This document shows, piece after piece, positions 43,324-53,503 of a stretch of 64,000 nucleotides of DNA (its first letter is position 1; each line of letters opens with the position of its first letter). The notes under the pieces were generated by a model that was not told the origin of the DNA, did no database searches, and was given only the letters and a program-made list of their open reading frames with translations. This DNA comes from Pantoea wallisii (GTDB lineage: Bacteria > Pseudomonadota > Gammaproteobacteria > Enterobacterales > Enterobacteriaceae): contig NZ_MLFS01000006.1 in the NCBI RefSeq assembly GCF_002095485.1, forward strand, positions 1 to 64,000, given 5' to 3'. The translations under genes were made by a program, and so were the position numbers.

Positions 43324-44286
43324 TCAGTATAATTTTTTCGCGGTATCCAGCCAGTCGCGTTTAAATGGACGCTTCATGTTCTCAATGGCATCAATTATGT
43401 CGTGGTGTACCATCTTCTCATTCTGAATACCTACGCAACGACCACCGTATCCCTGCAGCAGCAGTTCAATAGAGTAAGCGCCCATGCGTGAGGCCAGGAT
43501 GCGGTCATATGCGCACGGCGCGCCGCCACGCTGGATGTGGCCCAGAACCGTCGCGCGGGTTTCACGTTTGGTTTCTGCTTCGATAAAGTGCGCCAGATCG
43601 TCGATATCGCAGATGTGCTCAGTGATCGCCACAATGGCGTGTTTCTTGCCTTTGGCAATGCCCGCTTTGATTTCAGATACCAGCTCTTCACGCGTATACG
43701 GGATTTCAGGCAGTACGATGAACTCACAGCCGCCTGCAATAGCCGCGGCTAAGGTCAGATCGCCGCAATAACGGCCCATCACCTCAACAATTGAGATACG
43801 CTGGTGTGAAGAGGAGGTATCGCGCAGACGGTCAATCGCTTCGACCACCGTTTCCAGCGCGGTGAAGTAACCAATGGTGTAATCGGTGCCCGCCACGTCA
43901 TTATCGATAGTGCCAGGTAAGCCAATGCACGGGAAGCCCATCTCTGTCAGGCGCTTCGCCCCCATGTAAGAACCATCGCCGCCGATGACCACCAGCGCAT
44001 CGATGCCGCGCTTTTTCATGTTTTCGATGGCAACCTGGCGCACTTCTTCATTGCGGAACTCCGGGAAACGCGCAGAGCCGAGGAAGGTACCGCCACGGTT
44101 AATCATGTCTGACACGCTGTAGCGGTCAAGATTGATCATACGATCTTCATACAAACCCAGATAGCCGTCATAAATACCAAAAACTTCAAGGCCTTCGCTC
44201 AGGGCGGAACGGACAACTCCGCGAATGGCTGCGTTCATGCCGGGGGCGTCGCCGCCGCTGGTCAGTACTCCGATTTTTTTGATCAT
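43324..44286 (-). CDS. pfkA: 6-phosphofructokinase I PfkA
   Basis: Main glycolytic phosphofructokinase, ATP-dependent and allosteric. The 320-aa product shows [13 protein letters not shown] at residue 11, the catalytic [12 protein letters not shown] region and [14 protein letters not shown], with the length of E. coli PfkA. Start at 44286 ([12 protein letters not shown]); AGAGGTTGTC precedes it. A Cra-like palindrome lies about 115 bases upstream. Confidence 0.97.
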   Translation of the reverse strand: MIKKIGVLTSGGDAPGMNAAIRGVVRSALSEGLEVFGIYDGYLGLYEDRMINLDRYSVSDMINRGGTFLGSARFPEFRNEEVRQVAIENMKKRGIDALVVIGGDGSYMGAKRLTEMGFPCIGLPGTIDNDVAGTDYTIGYFTALETVVEAIDRLRDTSSSHQRISIVEVMGRYCGDLTLAAAIAGGCEFIVLPEIPYTREELVSEIKAGIAKGKKHAIVAITEHICDIDDLAHFIEAETKRETRATVLGHIQRGGAPCAYDRILASRMGAYSIELLLQGYGGRCVGIQNEKMVHHDIIDAIENMKRPFKRDWLDTAKKLY

Positions 44287-44399
44287 GACAACCTCTGGAT
44301 TGTTCAAAACTAAGGATTATTCCTGCCTGTCGACCGGTATGGACCAGCTGGCGATCGGACGGCTTAATAGTTGCAGATAGTATATCAAAGGCTTGATGC

Positions 44400-44411
44400 T
44401 GAATTGATTCA
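44400..44411. promoter_or_regulatory. Candidate Cra (FruR) operator upstream of pfkA
   Basis: TGAATTGATTCA is a near-perfect palindrome that resembles the Cra core TGAAnCGnTTCA. Cra represses pfkA in E. coli, so position and sequence agree, though the central bases differ from consensus. Confidence 0.55.
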
Positions 44412-44493
44412 GGTCAGACAAGTTTTCGCTAATTTTTTACAAAGTTGTTAGCGTTTCGTCATTTTTAACACGCAACCCGATGATTTTAAAACG

Positions 44494-45396
44494 CTAAAAC
44501 TGGAAAAAGCCCTGCTGTTTTTCTGGTACGGCAGAACGCGGGTCCTGATGGATGATCACATCTGAGCCAGGGAATTTTTTGCGCAGCGCCTGCTCAATGC
44601 GATCGGCAACCTGATGTGCCTGTACCAGCGGCAGCTCATCATCCATCTCCAGATGCAGCTGAATAAAGCGGGTCGGGCCGGATTGCCGGGTACGTAACGC
44701 ATGGGCCCCGCGCACGCCGGGCCAGTGGCTCACCAGCGTAATGATTGCCTGCTTTTCATCGTCTGGCAGCGCGCGGTCCAGCAGCGACTGCACCGCTTCA
44801 TACCCCATACGCAACGCGTTGTAGAGAATATAAACCCCGATGCCAAGCGCAAATAGCGCATCTGCTCTGACAAAACCATAGCTGCTTAGGCCAAGCGCCA
44901 CCAGAATCGCTCCGTTCATCACGACATCGGACTGGTAATGTAGCATGTCGGCACGAATCGCCTGGCTGCGCGTACGCCGTACCACCCAGCGCTGAAATGC
45001 CACCAGCACCAGGGTTGAGAACAGCGCTACAAGGGTCACGACCACGCCAACCAGCGGCGCATGCAGTGTTTCCGGCGCGGCAAGATGCTGAATACCTGTA
45101 AGAAACAGAAACAGCGCAGACCCGGAGATGAACATACTCTGTGCCAGTGCCGCCAGCGATTCAGCTTTGCCATGACCAAAAGTATGATCATCATCCGCCG
45201 GCTGCAATGAATAACGCACAACCAGCAAATTGGTGAGAGACGCGGCGATATCCACCAGTGAATCCACCAGCGCCGCCAGCACGCTAACCGAACCGGTGTG
45301 CCACCAGGCAAAAATTTTCACAATCAGCAGCAGCGTTGCCAGCGTCGTGGCGGCCAGTGCCGCGCGATTTACCAGTTTTGCGTAGGAAGGTTCCAT
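44494..45396 (-). CDS. fieF: Iron/zinc efflux pump FieF (CDF family)
   Basis: Cation diffusion facilitator exporting ferrous iron and zinc. The 300-aa product has six membrane helices, the metal-site segment [15 protein letters not shown] (aspartates of helix 2), [16 protein letters not shown] and the helix-5 [14 protein letters not shown], then a cytoplasmic metallochaperone-like tail (about residues 210-300). Same length as the E. coli protein. Adjacent to cpxP as in E. coli. Confidence 0.96.
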   Translation of the reverse strand: MEPSYAKLVNRAALAATTLATLLLIVKIFAWWHTGSVSVLAALVDSLVDIAASLTNLLVVRYSLQPADDDHTFGHGKAESLAALAQSMFISGSALFLFLTGIQHLAAPETLHAPLVGVVVTLVALFSTLVLVAFQRWVVRRTRSQAIRADMLHYQSDVVMNGAILVALGLSSYGFVRADALFALGIGVYILYNALRMGYEAVQSLLDRALPDDEKQAIITLVSHWPGVRGAHALRTRQSGPTRFIQLHLEMDDELPLVQAHQVADRIEQALRKKFPGSDVIIHQDPRSAVPEKQQGFFQF

Positions 45397-45526
45397 GCCT
45401 TGCCTCTCCAGGCTTCAGGTTATTGTGGTGCGCCTATGCGTTGCAGAATCGCACAAGTTTATCACTTGGAGCCAGATGCCGGACGGATCGATTTTTAAGC
45501 GACTGTTTTACGGAGGAAATTGGGGC

Positions 45527-45584
45527 AAAAAAAACCCCGCCATCATGGCGGGGAAGACAGGGATGGTGTCTATGGCAAGGAAAA
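45527..45584 (-). ncRNA. cpxQ: CpxQ, Hfq-dependent sRNA from the cpxP 3' UTR
   Basis: On the minus strand, 13 bases after the cpxP stop, starts TTTTCCTTGCCATAGACACC, followed by ATCCCTGTCTTCCCCGCC, a short hairpin and eight Ts, giving 58 bases. Apart from the hairpin loop this matches E. coli CpxQ, which RNase E releases from cpxP mRNA and which represses inner-membrane and fimbrial protein mRNAs during envelope stress. The terminator stem is CCCCGCCAT / ATGGCGGGG at 45533-45553. Confidence 0.9.
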
Positions 45585-45597
45585 CAGGGATACTATG

Positions 45598-46110
45598 TTA
45601 CTGGTTACTGCTGGTACTACTCACTGCATGCAGCGGTGATGATGGCTGCAATCCTGAGAGCCGACGGAGATTATTTACCCGCCGCTCATGGTTCTTCTGC
45701 AACGTTGCCTGTTGTGCAGGCGTTAGCAGGTGGTACATCTGGTTACGAACCCTGGCCATCTCAACCTGCAGTTCAACCTGCGCGCGGGCCTGTTTTTCTG
45801 CCTGCTGCCGGATAGCCGATTCGTTAAATTTGTCTGCAATCACAAGGTCATGCATAGTTTCTATGTCCTGAACGCTCAGGACCGGGCGTTCGTGGCGCGC
45901 TTGCTGCATCAGGTCTCGCATCTGCTGCCGCTGCTGCTCCGTCAGCTCTATGCCATCAAACATGTGGCTTTGCGGATTTTGCGTCATACTGCCTGTCGTC
46001 AATCCGCCATTCGGATGCATCTCGTCAATCGTCGTCGTGTCTGCTGCTTCTGCGCTGGCTTGACTGAGAACCATCGCTGAGGCAATGACGACGGCGGTTA
46101 AGTAGCGCAT
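45598..46110 (-). CDS. cpxP: Periplasmic Cpx pathway inhibitor CpxP
   Basis: Spy-family periplasmic adaptor that restrains CpxA and helps clear misfolded pilins. The 170-aa product has a signal peptide (MRYLTAVVIASAMVLSQASA) and the two LTxxQ motifs, ELTEQQRQQMRDLM (about residue 55) and LLTPAQQATLQKN (about 128). Divergent from cpxRA with a CpxR box between them. Its 3' UTR carries CpxQ. Confidence 0.94.
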   Translation of the reverse strand: MRYLTAVVIASAMVLSQASAEAADTTTIDEMHPNGGLTTGSMTQNPQSHMFDGIELTEQQRQQMRDLMQQARHERPVLSVQDIETMHDLVIADKFNESAIRQQAEKQARAQVELQVEMARVRNQMYHLLTPAQQATLQKNHERRVNNLRRLSGLQPSSPLHAVSSTSSNQ

Positions 46111-46190
46111 CGTTTACTCCCGGTTCGTTCCGTTTTGCGATTCAACGAGAGCCAGTGTACGGCGATAGCTGCAAACATCCGTCAGGGGGT

Positions 46191-46205
46191 GTAAAACTAC
46201 GTAAA
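46191..46205. promoter_or_regulatory. CpxR box
   Basis: GTAAA, five bases, GTAAA is a perfect CpxR consensus. It lies 80 bases before cpxP and 55 before cpxR, so it can drive cpxP and also autoregulate cpxRA. The same strand as cpxR carries the repeats. Confidence 0.9.
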
Positions 46206-46260
46206 GCGTTGGATTGCAAGTCAAGGAACACGGTATTTTGCCTGCGGAGGGCAATAAAAA

Positions 46261-46959
46261 ATGAATAAAATCCTGTTGGTTGATGATGACCGCGAATTAA
46301 CTTCGCTGCTTAAAGAACTGCTTGAGATGGAAGGTTTTGAGGTGATTGTCGCCAGTGATGGCGAGCAGGCGCTCAACCTGCTGGACAACACCGTAGACTT
46401 ATTATTGCTCGATGTGATGATGCCGAAGAAGAACGGTATCGACACCTTAAAAGAGCTGCGCCAGCAACATCAGACGCCGGTTATTATGCTGACCGCACGC
46501 GGCAGCGAACTGGATCGCGTCCTCGGCCTTGAACTGGGCGCCGATGACTATCTGCCTAAACCGTTTAATGACCGGGAACTGGTGGCGCGTATCCGTGCCA
46601 TCTTGCGTCGCTCTAACTGGAGCGAACAGCAACAGCAGCATGACAACAGCTCACCGACGCTGGAGGTGGACTGCCTGCGCCTGAATCCGGGCCGCCAGGA
46701 GGCCAGCTTCGACAGCGAAACGCTGGATCTCACCGGCACCGAATTCACTCTGCTCTACTTGCTGGCACAGCATCTGGGCCAGGTGGTTTCGCGTGAGCAT
46801 CTGAGTCAGGAGGTGCTGGGCAAACGCCTGACGCCCTTTGATCGCGCGATTGATATGCACATCTCTAACCTGCGCCGTAAGCTGCCGGAACGTCGTGATG
46901 GCCACCCGTGGTTTAAAACCCTGCGCGGACGCGGCTATCTGATGGTTTCGGCATCATGA
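46261..46959 (+). CDS. cpxR: Envelope-stress response regulator CpxR
   Basis: OmpR-type activator of envelope protein folding and quality genes. The 232-aa product has the acidic pocket VDDDRE, phosphoacceptor aspartate in LLLLDVMMPKKNG (residue 51), lysine in LPKPFN, and a winged-helix DNA domain ending HPWFKTLRGRGYLMV. Overlaps cpxA by four bases (ATGA), so the two are translationally coupled. Confidence 0.97.
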   Translation: MNKILLVDDDRELTSLLKELLEMEGFEVIVASDGEQALNLLDNTVDLLLLDVMMPKKNGIDTLKELRQQHQTPVIMLTARGSELDRVLGLELGADDYLPKPFNDRELVARIRAILRRSNWSEQQQQHDNSSPTLEVDCLRLNPGRQEASFDSETLDLTGTEFTLLYLLAQHLGQVVSREHLSQEVLGKRLTPFDRAIDMHISNLRRKLPERRDGHPWFKTLRGRGYLMVSAS

Positions 46960-48331
46960 TAGGAAGTCTGACAACCCGCATCTTCGCCATCTTTTGGCTA
47001 ACGCTGGCGCTGGTGTTGATGCTGGTTTTAATGGTGCCCAAGCTGGATTCTCGCCAGATGACGTCGTTACTGGAGAGTGAGCAGCGTCAGGGCACCATGA
47101 TCGAACAGCATGTTGAGGTTGAGCTCTCACAAGATCCGCCGAACGATTTAATGTGGTGGCGCCGGTTATTCCGCGCCATCGACAAATGGGCGCCGCCTGG
47201 CCAGCGTCTGGTGTTAGTCACCAGTGAAGGCCGGGTCATTGGTGCGCAGCATAATGAAATGCAGGTGATTCGTAACTTTATCGGCCAGTCTGATAACGCC
47301 GATCATCCGCAGAAGAAAAAGTATGGCCGCGTTGAAATGGTTGGGCCCTTCGCCGTGCGCGATGGCGAAGACAACTATCAACTGTACATGATTCGTCCTG
47401 CAACCAGCTCACAGCTCGATTTCGTTAACCTGCTGTTTGACCGCCCGCTGCTCTTACTGATCGTCACCATGCTGATCAGCTCTCCGCTGCTGCTTTGGCT
47501 GGCGTGGAGCCTGGCGCGACCGGCCCGTAAACTTAAACACGCGGCTGATGAAGTGGCGAGCGGTAATTTACGTCAGCATCCGGAACTGGAATCGGGTCCG
47601 CAGGAGTTCCTTGCGGCGGGTTCAAGTTTCAACCAGATGGTGAGCGCGCTCGAACGTATGATGACGGCGCAGCAGCGCCTGCTCTCTGATATCAGTCACG
47701 AACTGCGGACCCCGCTTACGCGCCTCCAGCTGGCGACCGCCCTGCTGCGTCGCCGTCACGGTGAGGGCAAAGAGCTGGAGCGTATTGAAACTGAAGCCCA
47801 GCGCCTTGATGGCATGATTAACGATCTGCTGGTGCTTTCACGCACCCAGCATAAAAACGCGCTGGTAAGTGAAGCGATGAAGGCCAATCAGCTGTGGAGC
47901 GGCGTACTGGAAGATGCCAAATTCGAAGCTGAACAGATGGGTAAAACCATGGACGTGCCTTATCCGCCGGGTCCGTGGCCGCTGTACGGCAACCCACACG
48001 CGCTGGAAAGCGCCCTGGAGAACATTGTACGCAATGCGCTGCGCTATTCTCATACCCACATCAGCGTGAGCTTCTCAGTAGATATCCAGGGTATTACCGT
48101 GCACGTTGACGACGATGGCCCGGGCGTAAGCAGGAAGATCGTGAACAGATTTTCCGCCCCTTCTACCGTACAGATGAAGCGCGGGATCGCGAGTCCGGCG
48201 GCACCGGTTTAGGCCTGGCGATTGTCGAAACCGCAGTCCAGCAGCACCGTGGTTGGGTAAAAGCGGATGATAGCCCATTAGGCGGCCTGCGCCTGACGCT
48301 GTGGCTACCGTTGTACTCCGCCCGTCAATAA
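46956..48331 (+). pseudogene. cpxA: Sensor histidine kinase CpxA, interrupted by a one-base deletion
   Basis: Inner-membrane sensor of envelope stress. Visible parts: membrane helix 1 (IFAIFWLTLALVLMLVLMV), periplasmic domain, membrane helix 2 (about residue 165-185), HAMP linker, histidine box SDISHELRTPLTRLQLA (about 248), N box, and VDDDGPGVS. At 48131 the frame fails; adding one C (AAGCAGG to AAGCCAGG) restores QEDREQIFRPFYRTDEARD and GGTGLGLAIVET, the F and G2 ATP boxes, to a TAA at 48329-48331, giving about 458 aa. As written, the protein would lose its ATP lid and end after 418 aa. More likely a sequence error than a true loss. Confidence 0.92.
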
Positions 48332-48366
48332 TTTGCTATGCTTCGGCCCTCGTTTCCGGGGGCCTT

Positions 48367-48840
48367 ATGCTGAACATCGTTTTATTTGAACCTGAAATCC
48401 CACCTAATACCGGCAATATCATCCGCCTGTGCGCCAATACCGGCTTTCAACTGCACCTGATTGAACCGCTGGGTTTTGCCTGGGATGATAAACGCCTGCG
48501 CCGTGCCGGGCTGGATTATCACGAATACACCTCACTGAAGAAGCACGCCAGCTACGCGGCATTTCTGGCATCAGAAGCGCCACAGCGCCTGTTCGCGCTG
48601 ACCACCAAAGGCACGCCGGCCCACAGCGCGGTCAGCTATCAGCAAGGCGATTATTTGCTGTTTGGTCCGGAGAGTCGTGGATTGCCCGCCGAGATCCTGA
48701 ACGCGCTACCTGCGGAGCAGAAAATCCGCATCCCGATGAGGGCGGAAAGTCGCAGTATGAATCTGTCGAATGCGGTTTCAGTGGTGGTGTATGAAGCGTG
48801 GCGCCAGCTCGGTTACGCTGGCGCGCTGATCAAAGATTAA
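48367..48840 (+). CDS. trmL: tRNA (cytidine/uridine-2'-O-)-methyltransferase TrmL
   Basis: SPOUT methyltransferase that modifies the wobble base 34 of leucine tRNAs. The 157-aa product has the knot motifs [26 protein letters not shown] and [19 protein letters not shown]. Start at 48367 ([13 protein letters not shown]) chosen by similarity. Begins 35 bases after cpxA; in E. coli these genes are far apart. Its end overlaps convergent cysE by four bases. Confidence 0.96.
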   Translation: MLNIVLFEPEIPPNTGNIIRLCANTGFQLHLIEPLGFAWDDKRLRRAGLDYHEYTSLKKHASYAAFLASEAPQRLFALTTKGTPAHSAVSYQQGDYLLFGPESRGLPAEILNALPAEQKIRIPMRAESRSMNLSNAVSVVVYEAWRQLGYAGALIKD

Positions 48841-49652
48841 ATGCCGTCGCCATATTCGAAACCTGCACCGGTGAAGTGCTGATCCATATCCATAGAGGGT
48901 TTGTCGCTGGTGGGCTTGCCCACAATACGTGCCGGGACGCCAGCGGCCGTGGTGTGCGGCGGTACGGGTTGCAGCACAACTGAGCCCGCACCAATTTTAG
49001 CGCCGCGCCCCACTTCGATATTGCCCAGAATTTTGGCACCCGCTCCAATCATTACGCCTTCGCGAATCTTCGGATGACGATCGCCACTGGTTTTACCGGT
49101 ACCGCCCAGCGTGACCGATTGCAAAATCGAGACATCGTTCTCAACCACGGCGGTCTCACCGATCACGATGCCGGTGGCATGGTCGAGCATGATACCGCGG
49201 CCAATGCGCGCCGCCGGATGGATATCAACCGCGAACGAGACGGAGATTTCATTTTGCAGGTAAACCGCCAGTGCGCGACGCCCCTCTTTCCACAACCAGT
49301 GGCCGATACGGTAAGCCTGCAGCGCATGAAAGCCTTTGAGGTAGAGCAGCGGCGTAGAGTATTTATCCACGGCCGGATCGCGCTGGCGCACGGCCTGAAT
49401 ATCGTACGCAGCGGAAACAATCATCTCAGGATCTTCGCGATAAGCCTCTTCAACGATTTCACGCACGGCGATAGCGGGCATGATCGGATTGGCAAGTTTG
49501 TTCGCCAGCATGTAGCTCAGCGCGCTACCGAGATTCTCATGTTTAAGCAATGTCGCGTGGTAAAAACTGGCCAGCATAGGTTCACAATCGGCCAGCGCTC
49601 TGGCTTCGGCTTTGATATGGTTCCAGACCAGTTCTAACTCTTCAGACGACAT
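48837..49652 (-). CDS. cysE: Serine acetyltransferase CysE
   Basis: Acetylates serine in the first step of cysteine synthesis and is feedback-inhibited by cysteine. The 271-aa product has an N-terminal helical domain and a C-terminal left-handed beta-helix built of hexapeptides ([22 protein letters not shown] region, residues about 145-165), catalytic histidine and the [22 protein letters not shown] strand. Start at 49652 ([10 protein letters not shown]); the frame is open 35 codons upstream, but the AGCAAAC leader and family length favour this Met. The C-terminal tail is expected to bind CysK. Confidence 0.95.
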   Translation of the reverse strand: MSSEELELVWNHIKAEARALADCEPMLASFYHATLLKHENLGSALSYMLANKLANPIMPAIAVREIVEEAYREDPEMIVSAAYDIQAVRQRDPAVDKYSTPLLYLKGFHALQAYRIGHWLWKEGRRALAVYLQNEISVSFAVDIHPAARIGRGIMLDHATGIVIGETAVVENDVSILQSVTLGGTGKTSGDRHPKIREGVMIGAGAKILGNIEVGRGAKIGAGSVVLQPVPPHTTAAGVPARIVGKPTSDKPSMDMDQHFTGAGFEYGDGI

Positions 49653-49719
49653 TGCTGTTTGCTCCCGATAAAAAAAGCGCCTGAAAGGCGCTACAGGTGG
49701 TTTCGCTGCGCATCCTGCT

Positions 49720-50739
49720 TCAGCTTTGGCTGTTTTCATCCTTCCTTGTACGGCCAAGTAAACTCAATGCTGCCTCTCGCGCCGATTTTTCGCAATACAG
49801 TACCTGATAAATCTGCTCGGTAATGGGCATTTCAACACCAACCCGCTCCGCCAGAGCTTTGACTTCTTTAGTGTTTCGGTAGCCTTCTACAACTTGTCCG
49901 ATAATGCGTTGCGCTTCGTCTACGCTCTCGCCTTGTCCCAGCATCATGCCAAAACGGCGGTTGCGCGACTGATTATCGGTACAGGTCAGCACCAGATCGC
50001 CCAGCCCTGCCATCCCCATAAAGGTGGTAGGATCGGCACCCAGCGCAGCGCCCAGACGGCTCATTTCGGCGAGACCACGGGTAATCAGTGCGGTACGGGC
50101 GTTGGCGCCAAAGCCGATTCCGTCCGAAATGCCGGCACCAATCGCGATAACGTTTTTAACCGCGCCACCCAGCTGTACGCCGATGAAATCCGGATTGTTG
50201 TATACGCGGAAACTTTTGCCACAGTGCAGTTTCTGCTGAAGATCGTCAGCAAACTGCGCGTCCGTGGAAGCGAGCGCAATAGCCGTGGGTAAACCGGCTG
50301 CCAGCTCTTTAGCGAAAGTAGGGCCGGAGATGACCGCCAGCGGAATGGTCTCCCCCAGGATTTCCCGTGCCACATCCTGCAGTAATCGCCCGGTCTCTTT
50401 TTCCAGCCCTTTAGTGGCCCAGACGATGCGCGAATCCGCCCGCAGATGCGGCTTAATCTGCATCAGCACATCACCAAATACATGGCTCGGTACCACGATC
50501 AGCAGATCGCGACTGGCGCTGACCACCCGGGCTAAATCGGCTTCGGGAACGAGATTATCAGGGAAGGAGACATCAGGCAGGAAAGCAGTATTGCACCGGT
50601 CAGCTTGCAGCTGCGCCACACTGTGCGGGTTGTGGCCCCACAGTAGCACCGGATGGCCGTTACGGGCCAGCGTGATGGCCAGTGCGGTGCCGTACGAGCC
50701 GGCACCGATGACGCTAATCGAAGCGTTGAGTGTAGTCAT
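49720..50739 (-). CDS. gpsA: Glycerol-3-phosphate dehydrogenase [NAD(P)+] GpsA
   Basis: Makes sn-glycerol 3-phosphate for phospholipids. The 339-aa product has the nucleotide fold [11 protein letters not shown] at residue 12, the conserved [17 protein letters not shown] with the catalytic lysine, and [10 protein letters not shown]. Its ATG overlaps the secB stop (TGATG), so translation is coupled. Order secB-gpsA-cysE is as in E. coli. Confidence 0.97.
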   Translation of the reverse strand: MTTLNASISVIGAGSYGTALAITLARNGHPVLLWGHNPHSVAQLQADRCNTAFLPDVSFPDNLVPEADLARVVSASRDLLIVVPSHVFGDVLMQIKPHLRADSRIVWATKGLEKETGRLLQDVAREILGETIPLAVISGPTFAKELAAGLPTAIALASTDAQFADDLQQKLHCGKSFRVYNNPDFIGVQLGGAVKNVIAIGAGISDGIGFGANARTALITRGLAEMSRLGAALGADPTTFMGMAGLGDLVLTCTDNQSRNRRFGMMLGQGESVDEAQRIIGQVVEGYRNTKEVKALAERVGVEMPITEQIYQVLYCEKSAREAALSLLGRTRKDENSQS

Positions 50740-51203
50740 CAGGCATCCTGACGTGGCGCTTCGTCTTCACCCTGCTGTTGCAGATAGTTCATGAACAGGG
50801 CATCAAAGTTAACTGGCGCCAGGTTAAGTTGTGGGAAGGTGCCGCGAGATACCAGGCTGGTGATGCACTCACGCGCATACGGGAACAGGATATTCGGGCA
50901 GTATGCGCCCAGGCAATGCGCCATCTGCGTGCCTTCGATACCGCTGATGGTGAAAATACCGGCCTGCTGTACTTCACACAGGAATGCGGTCTCTTCACCC
51001 ACGGTGGCGGTTACAGTAACGCGCAGCACTACTTCGTACACTTCATCAGCCAGCTGTGAAGAAGCGGTGTCCAGATCCAGTTTCACTTCCGGTTCCCACT
51101 CTTTCTGGAAAACCTGTGGTGCGTTTGGCGCTTCAAAAGAGACGTCTTTGGTGTAAACGCGCTGAATCTGGAACTGCATTTCGTTAGTGCTATGTTCTGA
51201 CAT
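50739..51203 (-). CDS. secB: Export chaperone SecB
   Basis: Tetrameric cytoplasmic chaperone that keeps precursor proteins unfolded and hands them to SecA. The 154-aa product closely matches E. coli SecB, with [19 protein letters not shown] in the first strand and [17 protein letters not shown] in the middle. Preceded by grxC and followed by gpsA. Confidence 0.97.
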   Translation of the reverse strand: MSEHSTNEMQFQIQRVYTKDVSFEAPNAPQVFQKEWEPEVKLDLDTASSQLADEVYEVVLRVTVTATVGEETAFLCEVQQAGIFTISGIEGTQMAHCLGAYCPNILFPYARECITSLVSRGTFPQLNLAPVNFDALFMNYLQQQGEDEAPRQDA

Positions 51204-51244
51204 GTTACTGAATCCTTTGAGTGAAAATGGTCTGTTCGAAAAAG

Positions 51245-51499
51245 TTAAGCCTGGAGTAAGGGATCAAGACCCTGACGTCCATCCAGCGCAAAGAGATCGT
51301 CGCAGCCGCCAATGTGCTGCGCATCAATGAAGATTTGCGGCACCGTAGTACGGCCACTGCGTTTAATCATCTCTTCACGTTTCGCTGCGTCCCCATCAAT
51401 GGGGATCTCCTGGAACGATACGCCTTTCTGATCTAATAACGCCTTAGCCCGGTGGCAATAAGGACAGGTTACTTTGGTGTAAATCTCTACATTAGCCAT
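51245..51499 (-). CDS. grxC: Glutaredoxin 3 GrxC
   Basis: Small thiol-disulfide oxidoreductase reduced by glutathione. The 84-aa product has the active site CPYCHRAK (residues 12-19), the cis-proline TVPQIF and the GGCDDLFAL glutathione-binding segment. Located between yibN and secB as in E. coli. Confidence 0.96.
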   Translation of the reverse strand: MANVEIYTKVTCPYCHRAKALLDQKGVSFQEIPIDGDAAKREEMIKRSGRTTVPQIFIDAQHIGGCDDLFALDGRQGLDPLLQA

Positions 51500-51516
51500 G
51501 CGGTTACCTCGGAAAG

Positions 51517-51948
51517 TTATTTACCGCGTACCAGCGGCAGATTTTCGCCACTCCAGCCGCTTACGCCATCTTTTAATACGGAAACCTTTTCAAAACCCGC
51601 GGCGCTGAGTTTGGCTGCGGATTCACCGGCGCTCTGACCGGTAGCGCATACCACAATTATGGGTTGCGCCTTGTGCTTTTCCAGCTCGGCAAAGCTGCCT
51701 TTTTTGATATCAGCCGCTGCAATGTTCATCGCCCCTGAAATGTGCCCCTTGCGATAATCGTCGCGCGAGCGCACGTCTACTACCACCGCGTCCTCTTTAT
51801 TAATCAGGTGGGTGGCTTCACCACGACTGATGGTTTTTACCTTAGAGAACATTCCTTTAACGGTGGTTACAATCACCAGAATGAGTAAAACGACCCATGC
51901 CAGACTCAGGACGGGGTGATTGCTTGCAAACTGCATAATTTCTTGCAT
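51517..51948 (-). CDS. yibN: Membrane-anchored rhodanese YibN
   Basis: Single-domain rhodanese with an N-terminal membrane helix ([17 protein letters not shown], about residues 15-31). The 143-aa product has the rhodanese signature [21 protein letters not shown] and the active cysteine in [10 protein letters not shown]. Physiological substrate is not settled. First gene of yibN-grxC-secB-gpsA-cysE. The 250-base gap to envC contains no gene; gpmM lies there in E. coli. Confidence 0.93.
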   Translation of the reverse strand: MQEIMQFASNHPVLSLAWVVLLILVIVTTVKGMFSKVKTISRGEATHLINKEDAVVVDVRSRDDYRKGHISGAMNIAAADIKKGSFAELEKHKAQPIIVVCATGQSAGESAAKLSAAGFEKVSVLKDGVSGWSGENLPLVRGK

Positions 51949-52198
51949 GAGGGATAACGACTCCAGACCGGGCTAAATAAGCTAAAACAAGGGTTCTGAG
52001 TATACCTGCGCCACTTTGCATGTACAGTCACGAAGCGGGCAGAGTAACGATTTGTGCGTCATTTTCCAAAAAAAGTGTTCTAATCGCAAAATTAAGACAA
52101 TGTTTATCCCGCTATGCTTTCAGCAGACATCTTTCGAAAAATAAAACCCGGCCGGGATAACTGGTAAGCGGCTGTTCATCGTGGAATAATTATCGACT

Positions 52199-53500
52199 AT
52201 GAAGGGAAAAGCGACCGTTACACACACAAGGACCCGTCACAGCGGCCCGGCATACCCGTTGTCATTTCGCTGGTCCGAAATCTCCCTTAGCCTGCTTTGC
52301 GCGGGCGTACTGTTATTGCCTGTTACCGCCCAAAGCGCTGACGACAGCAAAACCCAACTGAAATCCATTCAGCAGGACATCGCCGAAAAGGAGAAGAGCG
52401 TGAAAGCGCAGAAGCTGCAGCGCAGCAAGCTGCTGGATCAACTGCAAAGTCAGGAAAAAGTGATTGCGCAGGCCAGCCGTCAGCTTCGGGAAACGCGCAA
52501 CAGCCTGAGTGCACTGAACGGTGAAATTGCGCAACTTACGGCCTCTATCTCTCGTCTGGAAAAGCAGCAGGCGCAGCAGGAAAAACTGCTGGCGCAGCAG
52601 CTTGATGCTGCATTCCGCCAGGGCCAGCACAACGGATTACAGCTGCTGCTCGGTGGTGAAGAAGCCCAGCGCAGTGAGCGTATTCTGGCCTACTTCGGTT
52701 ATCTCAACGCGGCACGCCAGAAAAATATCGACGATCTCAAGCAAACGCAGCAGCAGCTGGCAGAACAGCGCCAGACGCTGCAGGGCAAGCAGGAGCAGCA
52801 GAAAAGCCTGCTCGCTCAGCAGCAGACGCAGCAAACTAAACTTGAAACAGCCAGCGCCGCCCGCAAAAAAACGCTGTCGGTACTGGAAAGCGCCCTGGAA
52901 AAAGATCAGGCCGATCTGGTCGAGATGCGTCAGAACGAAAGCCGTCTGCAGGACAAAATAGCTAAAGCCGAACGTGAAGCGCGCGAACGTGCCGAACGCG
53001 AAGCGCGTGAAGCGGAGAAAGTGCGCCAGCGCCAGGCACAGGCTAAAGCCAAAGGCTCCAGCTATGCGCCAACGCAAAGCGAACGCGAGCTGATGGCGCG
53101 TACCGGTGGCCTCGGGCGTCCGGGCGGACAAGCCGTCTGGCCGGTTAGCGGTCGTATCGAACATCGCTTCGGTGAGTCGATGCAAGGTGAACTACGCTGG
53201 AAGGGTCTGGTGATTGATGCACCGGAAGGCACTGAAGTGAAAGCTATCGCCGATGGTCGCGTACTGATGGCCGACTGGCTGCAGGGATACGGTCTGGTTG
53301 TCGTGCTGGAGCACGGTAAAGGCGATATGAGCCTTTATGGCTATAACCAAAGTGCGCTGGTGAGCGTCGGTGCCCAGGTGAAGGCAGGACAGCCTATCGC
53401 CCTGGTTGGCACCAGTGGCGGCCGCGGCACGCCTTCGCTCTACTTTGAAATCCGACGTCAGGGAAAGGCCGTCAATCCACTACCGTGGTTAGGAAAATAA
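52199..53500 (+). CDS. envC: Murein hydrolase activator EnvC
   Basis: Periplasmic activator of AmiA and AmiB amidases at the septum, recruited by FtsEX. The 433-aa product has an N-terminal signal region (LSLLCAGVLLLPVTAQSA, cleavage near residue 46), a long coiled coil (about 50-290, many Gln/Lys/Glu heptads) and a C-terminal degenerate LytM domain (GELRWKGLVIDAPEGTEVKAIADG, located about 325-348; ending SLYFEIRRQGKAVNPLPWLG). A long N-terminal stretch before the signal is unusual; the ATG at 52199 has only a weak site. Translationally close to yibQ. Confidence 0.94.
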   Translation: MKGKATVTHTRTRHSGPAYPLSFRWSEISLSLLCAGVLLLPVTAQSADDSKTQLKSIQQDIAEKEKSVKAQKLQRSKLLDQLQSQEKVIAQASRQLRETRNSLSALNGEIAQLTASISRLEKQQAQQEKLLAQQLDAAFRQGQHNGLQLLLGGEEAQRSERILAYFGYLNAARQKNIDDLKQTQQQLAEQRQTLQGKQEQQKSLLAQQQTQQTKLETASAARKKTLSVLESALEKDQADLVEMRQNESRLQDKIAKAEREARERAEREAREAEKVRQRQAQAKAKGSSYAPTQSERELMARTGGLGRPGGQAVWPVSGRIEHRFGESMQGELRWKGLVIDAPEGTEVKAIADGRVLMADWLQGYGLVVVLEHGKGDMSLYGYNQSALVSVGAQVKAGQPIALVGTSGGRGTPSLYFEIRRQGKAVNPLPWLGK

Positions 53501-53503
53501 GTT

